Positions 45,228-53,439 of a stretch of DNA of 64,000 nt are shown here, piece after piece. Numbering within the stretch: the stretch's first letter is position 1; each line of letters starts with the position of its first letter. The DNA is from Ignavibacteriales bacterium (lineage in GTDB: Bacteria > Bacteroidota > Ignavibacteria > Ignavibacteriales > Melioribacteraceae): the NCBI GenBank assembly GCA_026390795.1, contig JAPLFG010000003.1, positions 372,001 through 436,000 on the forward strand. Direction: 5' to 3'. Under the pieces are notes generated by a model. That model did no database searches. It saw nothing but the letters and a program-made list of their open reading frames with translations, and was not told the DNA's origin. The translations under genes were made by a program, and so were the position numbers.

Positions 45228-47276
45228 TTATTTTTTTTGATTCCACTTAAACATTACTAAAGTAATATCATCATGCTGGGAATGACTTTGGGAAAAAACG
45301 GTTAATTCTTTCATTAAATTATTCGAAATCTTATCCAGGTTTTCATTGCAATTTTTTATTAATAAAGAATCTAGCCTGTCATATCCAAAGTCTTCTTCCA
45401 ATTTATTTTTCGCTTCCGGAATACCATCGGAATAACAAATTACAATATCATTATTCTTCAATTGAATTTCCATTTCTTTTATTGAAGAAGTAAATCCAAT
45501 TGTGTAATCGAGTCCTAACCCGATACCTGCAGGTTGAAAACGTTCAATCTTTTCAGAACTGCAGATATGAATAGGTGTATGTCCCGCTCTTGCAAAATTA
45601 AGAACGCCGGACTTTTTATTTATAACACCGTATATAGCAGTAACGAAATTTTTTTTATCGAGGCTCTCTTTTAAAATATTATTTACATTAATCAATAGTT
45701 CTCGAGGATTAAATATTATCTTGGAAAGTGATTCAAAAATTCCTTTCACTTCCGCCATAATAAATGCGGCACTTATTCCTTTACCGGAAACATCGGCAAC
45801 TACAAATCCAAGCCGATCGTTTTCAAGTTCAAAGAAGTCATAGTAATCGCCGCCGACTTCAAATGCCGGGACAAAAAGAGCAGATATTTGCAGCTGGTCG
45901 GAAGTTGGAACGGTGCTCGGAAGAATTTTTCGCTGTATATCGCGGGCAACATCGAACTCTTTTTCAAGACGTTCTTTTTCGATTGACTCTTCAATCAATT
46001 TTGCATTCTCAAGAGCAACAGCAGCATAATCTGCAAAAGCCTGCACTGCTTTTTTCTCATCCGGATCAAAATTATTATCGCGCTGTCTCGCGGCAAAAAG
46101 ATATCCGTTTACATTTCCATGAACTTTCAGAGGAGCAATTGCAATAGATTTGAATCTCTGATCGTTATTTTTTATTACCGGATTGATTTCGTCATATTGA
46201 ATTATTTCTATTGTGTCATAATCGTTTTCGCCGGAACCAAATAATTGATTCGTAATTCTATCAGCATCAACAAATCCGATATTATGAACAGAGCCGAGTT
46301 CGATGTCATTGCCTTTCTTGGTTATTAACCACGCTGAATCTGCGTTGCATACCCGTGCGGTAATAGTCGTAATAGTTTCCGCCAGTTCCTTAAAATCGAA
46401 AACTTGAGTAACAAGTTTTGTAAGATCCATCATCGAAGAAACTTCATCAGCTTTGCGGTCGAACGCTTCGGCAGTAGGCAAATGGAAAAGAGTTGTAAAA
46501 AATATTACGCCAAAATTTATTATGCCGTAAATCATTAATAAACTTATAAAGGTTTGAAGCCCGGGTGAAAAAGCGAAGAGTATTTTTTGCATTATACTGG
46601 TCTCATCATTTACAATGGAGTAATCCAGAGCAAATAATATTGAGAGAACAACCGATATCACTAGTAAGTAATATTTTTGCCGTTTGGTTAAGAACGCAAT
46701 CCAAGAAACGCGTAAAGAGTTTAAAAATATTAATACAATTGTGACAACGGTAAATGATTCTTTGGGGTAGCTAAAAGTTGGATCGAACTTTAAAAAAATA
46801 TTTGAGATAAAACTTAGACCAAAGAATGCAAGCATTGTATTGAAGTATGTACTCGGATCTTTCTTTTGACGCAGGAAAGATAATTCACGGAAAGTGGAAA
46901 AAATGTAAACGATGGCACATATAAAAACAAAGTTCAGCAGCACAGAGAAAAGCGAATTAAAAAAACCAATTCCGTTTCCGCTGCTTTGGCTCCCTAAGAG
47001 CGCCTTTACTATCGATACGGTGAAAAAAATTAGAGCGGCTAATATCCCGGCGTTCAGCACTAATGAAAGAGGCGAATCTACTTTCGAATTGAGAAAACCG
47101 GATACATAATTGAAAGAGAAAAATACGGTAATAAAAACAAGTATTTCGTTCCCGATGAACAACAATATTGTATCGTGCTGAGGAAAAATCAGATTGAACA
47201 AGAAAAGGAGAATGAATACAATAACTGCGTTCTCAAGTCCCCGTGCACGTGTTAATATTTTTAATCTGCTTTGCAT
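45228..47276 (-). CDS. Membrane PP2C-type (SpoIIE) phosphatase with GAF domain
   Basis: A 682-residue protein with about eight transmembrane helices in the first ~285 residues, a GAF domain (~295-430) and the linker 'EFDVARDIQRKILPSTVP'. A C-terminal SpoIIE phosphatase domain carries all metal-site motifs (GGDYYD, ADVSGKG, YSDGI, HDDIT). The membrane part has no recognisable ligand-binding fold and may sense membrane state. An ATG at 47276 is used here; a TTG at 47285 in the same frame is an alternative three codons upstream. It is the first gene of the partner-switch run, 20 bases before the STAS gene. Confidence 0.88.
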   Translation of the reverse strand: MQSRLKILTRARGLENAVIVFILLFLFNLIFPQHDTILLFIGNEILVFITVFFSFNYVSGFLNSKVDSPLSLVLNAGILAALIFFTVSIVKALLGSQSSGNGIGFFNSLFSVLLNFVFICAIVYIFSTFRELSFLRQKKDPSTYFNTMLAFFGLSFISNIFLKFDPTFSYPKESFTVVTIVLIFLNSLRVSWIAFLTKRQKYYLLVISVVLSILFALDYSIVNDETSIMQKILFAFSPGLQTFISLLMIYGIINFGVIFFTTLFHLPTAEAFDRKADEVSSMMDLTKLVTQVFDFKELAETITTITARVCNADSAWLITKKGNDIELGSVHNIGFVDADRITNQLFGSGENDYDTIEIIQYDEINPVIKNNDQRFKSIAIAPLKVHGNVNGYLFAARQRDNNFDPDEKKAVQAFADYAAVALENAKLIEESIEKERLEKEFDVARDIQRKILPSTVPTSDQLQISALFVPAFEVGGDYYDFFELENDRLGFVVADVSGKGISAAFIMAEVKGIFESLSKIIFNPRELLINVNNILKESLDKKNFVTAIYGVINKKSGVLNFARAGHTPIHICSSEKIERFQPAGIGLGLDYTIGFTSSIKEMEIQLKNNDIVICYSDGIPEAKNKLEEDFGYDRLDSLLIKNCNENLDKISNNLMKELTVFSQSHSQHDDITLVMFKWNQKK

Positions 47277-47351
47277 TTTTCTCAATTGTTCTCTGATATT
47301 AGGGAAAAATTATACTATACAAAACATGTGATTCTTATTTGGCTTTCTATG

Positions 47352-48638
47352 CTAGTGTTTTTTTAGAGTATCAGCTTTAATCTTATTATTCGATTTTTTT
47401 AGTCCTTTGGTCACTCTCATTATTTCTTCTGTTATCTTCTTTTTTAAGGAATCGTTCATTTCAGGATTAAATTTTCTTGACAAAGAATCCATCTTCTCCC
47501 CAAATTTTTCCCAATCCTTTACTTGTGTTTTTGAGAGCATCTCCATGGTACTGTTTACAATTTCATAAGGATTAATAATTATTTCCGGTGTTTCGGGGGC
47601 GTTGGGAATTCTTGAATCTCTAGAACTATGGGTACTATGTTTTTTATTTCCAAAATAAAACGAAATATTTTTCATTTTCCGTGCAGCATCTCTCAATTTA
47701 ACTCTTATGCTGTCGTTAACTTCTCTAGTAAATTTCATTGTTTCCATTGGAACAACAATCTTGAAAGAGTTCGAATCAATATTAAAAGAAAAATCATCTG
47801 CACCCGGAATGCTCTTGACCTTCGGAACCGTCGGCGCACTTTCGTACTGAACATCTAAATTTGGTATTGGCGGAGCAATTGTATATTTACTTTTTTCGAG
47901 ATCGTTTAAATGTTGATTAAACTTTTCCTGGTTCCATTTGAAATATGTCCTAGCTACCGTATCGGGAGTGATTAAATAATATTCATTTTGCGGAATTGCT
48001 TTGGCTGAAGTAATTAGATCAGCAAACTTTTTTTTATCACTAAGATCATAATGTTCCGTAAAAAGTTCTTTTGATTTGGATTGGTTGACCTTTTGTGCAA
48101 ATGAAATTAAATCGGCAAGAACTGCTTGCTGGATATCGGCAATCTTAGGATTTACGGCATATGTGTTTTTCTCATTGACTAATACGGAAGAATAAATTTC
48201 TTTTTTATATGAATTTAATATTGAATCCGCTTTTGCTTTTTGACTTTCGTTCATCCCCATATAATTTACAAAGGTTTCGTAGTTCTTTGTAGATGAATTG
48301 AAATCCGCCGGTTTAATAACAAAAGTATTATTGCCGGGTCTATCCTCTGAAATTACAAGAACTTTATTTTTTTCTTTATCAAGCGGTAAACTATTATATA
48401 AAGCAAAATTGAATATATCTTCTTCTGAAATATTAGTCTGGGATAAGAGCGGTTTTAGATTTTCGGCATAAAAGGAAAGCAAATTATTTTTTACATCTGC
48501 AATTGATTTATTTATTTCTTGTTTCTTGTGTTTAAAAAAGAACATGAGTGCAACCGATAGGACAATTAAAACAACAAATGGAAAATATTTTTTGACTTTT
48601 GCAAAGCCAAGAAATTTATCTTTCTGTTGTTCACTCAT
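47352..48638 (-). CDS. Unknown single-pass membrane protein coupled to the ECF sigma gene
   Basis: A 428-residue protein with a ~17-residue basic cytoplasmic tail, one transmembrane helix (YFPFVVLIVLSVALMFFF) and a large, probably periplasmic, mostly helical domain rich in Lys, Asn and Ser. One segment ('MGMNESQKAKADSILNSYKKE') resembles the first helix of Spy/CpxP-type LTxxQ proteins, but the match is weak. The C-terminal half is charged and low in hydrophobics. The gene begins one base after the stop of the ECF sigma gene, the place usually held by an anti-sigma factor. It has no zinc-binding anti-sigma motif and only a very short cytoplasmic part. Function unknown. Confidence 0.7.
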   Translation of the reverse strand: MSEQQKDKFLGFAKVKKYFPFVVLIVLSVALMFFFKHKKQEINKSIADVKNNLLSFYAENLKPLLSQTNISEEDIFNFALYNSLPLDKEKNKVLVISEDRPGNNTFVIKPADFNSSTKNYETFVNYMGMNESQKAKADSILNSYKKEIYSSVLVNEKNTYAVNPKIADIQQAVLADLISFAQKVNQSKSKELFTEHYDLSDKKKFADLITSAKAIPQNEYYLITPDTVARTYFKWNQEKFNQHLNDLEKSKYTIAPPIPNLDVQYESAPTVPKVKSIPGADDFSFNIDSNSFKIVVPMETMKFTREVNDSIRVKLRDAARKMKNISFYFGNKKHSTHSSRDSRIPNAPETPEIIINPYEIVNSTMEMLSKTQVKDWEKFGEKMDSLSRKFNPEMNDSLKKKITEEIMRVTKGLKKSNNKIKADTLKKH

Positions 48639-48639
48639 A

Positions 48640-49242
48640 TTAATATGCTCTTAACTCTTTTTGGTATGGTTCTAGGATTATCTTTAGACTTTCACGTGCC
48701 CGGAAAATTCTTGATTTTATAGTACCGACTTCAATACCTAATTGATCGGCAATCTCTTTATAACTCAATCCATCGATATCTCTTAGAACAAGCGGTATTC
48801 TAAGTTTCTCAGGTAATTTTGCAATCGATCCTCTAACTAACTGAGGAATATCTACATCTTCAGAAAATGGTCCCGTCCCGTATTCGCTGTCCGAATCTTT
48901 AATGGGAACAAAAATACTGCGAACTCTTTTCTTTCTTAAATAGTCCCTGCACTTATTAACCGTAATTCTGTATAGCCAAGTTGTAAACTTTGATTCAAAA
49001 CGAAATTCATTTAGTTTGTGATAAACACTTATAAAAACATCTTGAGAAATATCATCAACAAACTCGGTGTCACCTAAAGTAAGAAAAACTAAATTTCTAA
49101 CTTTTTCTTTGTGTTTGAGCACAAGGATTCTAAATGTTGATTCCTCTCCATTTATAAACGAACGGATAAGAGTAAAGTCTTCGTCCCTTTCTCCTTTCGA
49201 TTCGCTAAAATCAAATTGGTCTTGTTCTTTTACTACTTCCAT
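48640..49242 (-). CDS. RpoE-like ECF RNA polymerase sigma factor
   Basis: A 200-residue ECF sigma factor with a ~25-residue acidic N-terminal extension. Region 2 is at ~30-100 ('DISQDVFISVYHKLNEF', 'TTWLYRITVNKCRDYLRKKR') and region 4 at ~135-190 ('LPEKLRIPLVLRDIDGLSYKEIA', with helix-turn-helix 'LGIEVGTIKSRIFRARE'). It is closer to the RpoE/SigW group than to the FecI-like factor at 39.3 kb. The DNA just upstream matches the sigma-E promoter consensus, suggesting autoregulation. The gene is followed after one base by an unknown membrane protein and then by the partner-switch genes. Confidence 0.93.
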   Translation of the reverse strand: MEVVKEQDQFDFSESKGERDEDFTLIRSFINGEESTFRILVLKHKEKVRNLVFLTLGDTEFVDDISQDVFISVYHKLNEFRFESKFTTWLYRITVNKCRDYLRKKRVRSIFVPIKDSDSEYGTGPFSEDVDIPQLVRGSIAKLPEKLRIPLVLRDIDGLSYKEIADQLGIEVGTIKSRIFRARESLKIILEPYQKELRAY

Positions 49243-49246
49243 GCTT

Positions 49247-49274
49247 TTAGACGAGAATTATAGTTTATTGTTCC
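49247..49274 (-). promoter_or_regulatory. Candidate ECF (sigma-E-type) autoregulatory promoter
   Basis: On the minus strand GGAACAA (49274-49268), a 15-base spacer, and GTCTAA (49252-49247) match the RpoE consensus GGAACnn-N15-GTCTAA. The sigma gene's ATG begins 4 bases after the -10, so transcription would begin at or next to the start codon. Confidence 0.6.
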
Positions 49275-49475
49275 TCAAAAGCTAATGATTTACACAAAAT
49301 AAAATTTGGTAATAATGAGACTTAAAATAACTTTCTTTTTACTTTTCTATTCAATAATTTAGTTGCCAATATAAATATTTATGAATAATTATATCCATTC
49401 CTCATTCTTTATTTTCAGACAGGATTGAATAGTATAAAATTGATAACAAAACTAAATTAACCTTGAGGAGAAAAC

Positions 49476-49814
49476 ATGAAGGTCAAACAAGTCGAAAAAT
49501 ATGGAGCCGTAGTAGTCGAGTTAAAAGGAAACGTTATGGGCGGACCCGAGGCCCAAGAATTTAGCGATCTTCTTCATAAATTACTTGATGATGATAAAAA
49601 GAATGTAATTATTGATTTATCTGAGACAAAATTTATGAATAGTTCCGGACTTGGAATGCTTATTAGCGGATATACTACCGTAAAAAATGGCGGCGGTATC
49701 ATGAAATTGGCAAATGCTACAGAAAAAATCGAGAGTCTTCTTGTAATAACAAAACTAATTACTATATTCGAACATTATACTTCTGTTAATGATGCGGTTG
49801 AAAGTTTTAAATAA
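49476..49814 (+). CDS. Second STAS-domain anti-sigma factor antagonist
   Basis: A 112-residue STAS domain protein with the phosphoacceptor segment 'KFMNSSGLGMLISGY' (S56 or S57). It is divergent from the ECF sigma gene, separated by 233 bases, and preceded by a strong TTGAGGAGAAAAC ribosome-binding site. It may compete with the first STAS protein for the RsbW-like kinase, since only one such kinase is in the window. It is the only partner-switch component here on the plus strand and has its own terminator, so it can be expressed independently. Confidence 0.92.
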   Translation: MKVKQVEKYGAVVVELKGNVMGGPEAQEFSDLLHKLLDDDKKNVIIDLSETKFMNSSGLGMLISGYTTVKNGGGIMKLANATEKIESLLVITKLITIFEHYTSVNDAVESFK

Positions 49815-49829
49815 TTATTAATTTTTTAC

Positions 49830-49857
49830 AACTCCGGTAATATTTTGCCGGAGTTTT
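49830..49857 (+). terminator. Terminator after the second STAS gene
   Basis: AACTCCGG (49830-49837) pairs with CCGGAGTT (49848-49855) over a ten-base loop and is followed by a short T4 run. It lies 15 bases after the stop and before purA. Confidence 0.7.
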
Positions 49858-49885
49858 ACCCACCTAAATTAGATCCGAGGCATAA

Positions 49886-51154
<1,269 letters not shown>

Positions 51155-51237
51155 AATCTTTTTTACCCTTTCTTTTTTTTAATTAGCGAAAACAGTTTCG
51201 TAAATTTCATTGGGTTAATTTCTATAAGGAGATTCAA

Positions 51238-52461
51238 ATGAAAATGACCGGCGGACCTGCTTCTATGAATATTAAACTTGTTTTAATAGTGATAGGAGCT
51301 GCAATTGCTTTCGGAACTCTTTACTATACGCAAAACATAGTTGGTAAACTTCAGGAACGCGAGAAAGAAATTGTAAAATTGTACGCAAGTAGTTTGGAGT
51401 ACATTGCCAATACAGAGTCTCCCAATTCCGATCTTACTTTTATATTCCAAAATATAATTCAGAGAATTGATTTTCCTCTTATTCTAACAGATGGCAACGG
51501 TGTGGTTACCACTACAGTCGCCGGAAGCGGATACAAAAACATTCCTCATAAGCCTGACCTAAAAGGAATTGAACTCAAAAAATTTCTCTCAGATAAAGTG
51601 AAACTTCTGGCTTCTGAGCAAATGCCGATTGATATAAAGTTTCCAGATGGAAAAGTACACCAGAAAATTTATTTTGGTGATTCAGAAATTATTACACGGT
51701 TAAGGTATTATCCATTTCTTCAGATAATTTTCGCACTTCTCTTTTTAATTATTGCCTATTCGAGTTTTAGCTACATAAAAAGAAGCGAACAGAGCAACAT
51801 TTGGGTTGGGATGTCGAAGGAAACGGCACATCAACTTGGTACTCCAATCTCCAGCTTAATGGGATGGAATGAAATGTTAAAAATGAATTATGCAAATCAA
51901 GATAAAGTTCTGGATATATCGGATGAAATTAACAGCGATTTAACCCGGCTAAATAAAATTACAAAACGATTTTCCAAGATCGGTTCTAAACCAGAACTTC
52001 GTGATGAATCCCCTTTCTTAACAATAGAACGTGTTGCAAATTATTTTCAGAGACGGCTGCCTCAGCTGGGTAAAAATGTATTAATTGGTCTTCAAGGCGA
52101 CAAAGAATTAAAAGCCAAAATGAATAACGAGTTGTTTGAGTGGGTAATAGAAAATTTAATCAAGAATGCGTTGGACGCCATTGAAATCCAGGAAGGCAAA
52201 ATTAATTTCAGTATTAGTGAGAACCACGGTAAAATTGAAATTGAAGTTTCGGATAACGGGAAAGGAATTGAAGCCGGCAGAAAAAAAGATATTTTCCGTC
52301 CCGGATATAGCACAAAACGCCGCGGCTGGGGTTTGGGTTTAAGTCTTTCCAAAAGAATAATTGAGGATTATCACGAAGGGAAAATTTTTGTGAAAGAATC
52401 TATAATTAACGAAGGAACTATTTTTAAAATAATTCTAAATGAAGCTGAAAAAATTACATGA
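51238..52461 (+). CDS. Orphan membrane sensor histidine kinase (HQLGTP type)
   Basis: A 407-residue kinase with two transmembrane helices (~12-31 and ~157-178) flanking a ~125-residue extracytoplasmic PAS-like sensor ('PLILTDGNGVV'). The cytoplasmic part has an H box 'KETAHQLGTPISSL' with the phosphoacceptor H198, an N box 'VIENLIKNALDAIE', and G boxes 'DNGKGIEAG' and 'GWGLGLSLSKRIIEDYH'. The H box differs from the common HELRTP by GTP in place of RTP. No HAMP domain is visible and no response regulator gene is adjacent. The start has a strong AAGGAGATTCAA ribosome-binding site. Confidence 0.9.
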   Translation: MKMTGGPASMNIKLVLIVIGAAIAFGTLYYTQNIVGKLQEREKEIVKLYASSLEYIANTESPNSDLTFIFQNIIQRIDFPLILTDGNGVVTTTVAGSGYKNIPHKPDLKGIELKKFLSDKVKLLASEQMPIDIKFPDGKVHQKIYFGDSEIITRLRYYPFLQIIFALLFLIIAYSSFSYIKRSEQSNIWVGMSKETAHQLGTPISSLMGWNEMLKMNYANQDKVLDISDEINSDLTRLNKITKRFSKIGSKPELRDESPFLTIERVANYFQRRLPQLGKNVLIGLQGDKELKAKMNNELFEWVIENLIKNALDAIEIQEGKINFSISENHGKIEIEVSDNGKGIEAGRKKDIFRPGYSTKRRGWGLGLSLSKRIIEDYHEGKIFVKESIINEGTIFKIILNEAEKIT

Positions 52462-52654
52462 AAGATCTTCCCTTTTTTACTTACATACTGAGTTGATAAG
52501 AGGGGCTGTCGGATCAAAATAAACATACGCTTTGATATATATTGCCCCTTTCCATCGAAAATGACCTATAAACAAAGTTTCTTCCCTCAATTCTAAATTC
52601 CTACAATTTGAATAATCTTAATAACCGCTTGAATTTTCTTTGGTATAATCTTTG

Positions 52655-52738
52655 TAATCATAATACCGTAACAAAATAAGCACCCTCGATACATTATGTT
52701 TAACTGCCATGGTCCGCCCTCAACCATGGCAGTTTTTT
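52655..52738 (+). ncRNA. Candidate small RNA ending at an orphan terminator
   Basis: If the TATAAT at 52644-52649 is a -10 element, transcription would begin near 52656 and stop at the T-run near 52738, giving an RNA of roughly 80 bases whose 3' half is a perfect 11-pair hairpin. I see no good -35, so this is tentative; the hairpin may instead end read-through from the histidine kinase gene. Confidence 0.25.
52702..52738 (+). terminator. Strong plus-strand terminator
   Basis: AACTGCCATGG (52702-52712) pairs perfectly with CCATGGCAGTT (52724-52734), loop of 11 bases, followed by T6. The opposite strand has no T-run, so it acts on the plus strand. Confidence 0.85.
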
Positions 52739-52800
52739 ATTTCCAGCAACCTGTATCTACTTTTAAAAAAAATACTCTAATTTTTGGCGTAAATCTGAGC

Positions 52801-52831
52801 TTTACAAGAGATTTCCATTCAAAATATTTTG
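52801..52831 (+). promoter_or_regulatory. Promoter of the dCMP deaminase gene
   Basis: TTTACA at 52801-52806, an 18-base spacer and TATTTT at 52825-52830 followed by G. The leader would be about 30 bases, with an AGGA site near 52860 ahead of the ATG. Confidence 0.6.
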
Positions 52832-52869
52832 TAAATTTAATTTAGGAAGACACAATATTAGGATAATTA

Positions 52870-53364
52870 ATGGATAAGAAAGAAATTCAACGTCCATCGT
52901 GGGATGAATATTTTTTAAAAGTTGCAATGCTTGTTTCTGAAAGAGCAACATGCCCGCGTATGCACTGCGGATGTGTGCTGGTAAAGGAAAAGCAAATTCT
53001 CTCTACAGGTTACAACGGATCAATTCCCGGCGACGGACATTGTGAAGACGACGGATGTTTGATTGTTGATAATCATTGTGTTCGTACTATACATGCGGAG
53101 ATGAATGCAATCCTGCAATGTTCATCACACGGCATAAGCACCCAAGGCGCCACCGCTTATATTACAACAATGCCGTGCACCAATTGTTCTAAAGCTTTAA
53201 TAACCGCAGGTATTAAAGAGGTTGTAATCTTTTCTGATTTTCACGATACACTTGCGGAAAAATTTTTTAGCATTGCAAATGTAAATATCAAAAGATTGAA
53301 AATGCCCGACATGGAAATTGATTACGACTTGGGAAGCTTTAGTTCTGCCAAGAAGTTTAAGTGA
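52870..53364 (+). CDS. Deoxycytidylate (dCMP) deaminase, ComEB-like
   Basis: Zinc-dependent deaminase that converts dCMP to dUMP for dTTP synthesis. The 164-residue protein has the start 'RPSWDEYFLKVAMLVSERATCPR', quoted in part. The active-site motif 'HAEMNAI' and zinc ligands 'PCTNCSKALI' are present, and a Cys/His-rich stretch 'GHCEDDGC...HCVRTIHAE' is typical of dCMP deaminases. Family relatives include the competence-locus protein ComEB. It has its own promoter and stands alone before ppk1, 75 bases downstream. Confidence 0.92.
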   Translation: MDKKEIQRPSWDEYFLKVAMLVSERATCPRMHCGCVLVKEKQILSTGYNGSIPGDGHCEDDGCLIVDNHCVRTIHAEMNAILQCSSHGISTQGATAYITTMPCTNCSKALITAGIKEVVIFSDFHDTLAEKFFSIANVNIKRLKMPDMEIDYDLGSFSSAKKFK

Positions 53365-53439
53365 GCTCAATTTGAGGGAAATCTGGCGAAAAAATACTAT
53401 ATTCATCACCTAAAATTGAGAAATAACAATTAGTTTATA

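Larger units (their letters stand above)
52462..52869. other. Long intergenic region with an orphan terminator
   Basis: About 408 bases without a protein gene I can support. It contains a TATAAT box at 52644-52649, a strong hairpin terminator at 52702-52738 lying 240 bases past the kinase stop, and the promoter of the next gene at 52801-52830. The stretch between the TATAAT box and the terminator could encode a small RNA. Confidence 0.6.

Noticed and set aside
45764-46147. A 127-codon open frame antisense to the membrane SpoIIE phosphatase gene
   Set aside because: It lies wholly within a well-supported gene, has no ribosome-binding site and its translation is Arg/Gln-rich low-complexity sequence typical of a shadow frame.
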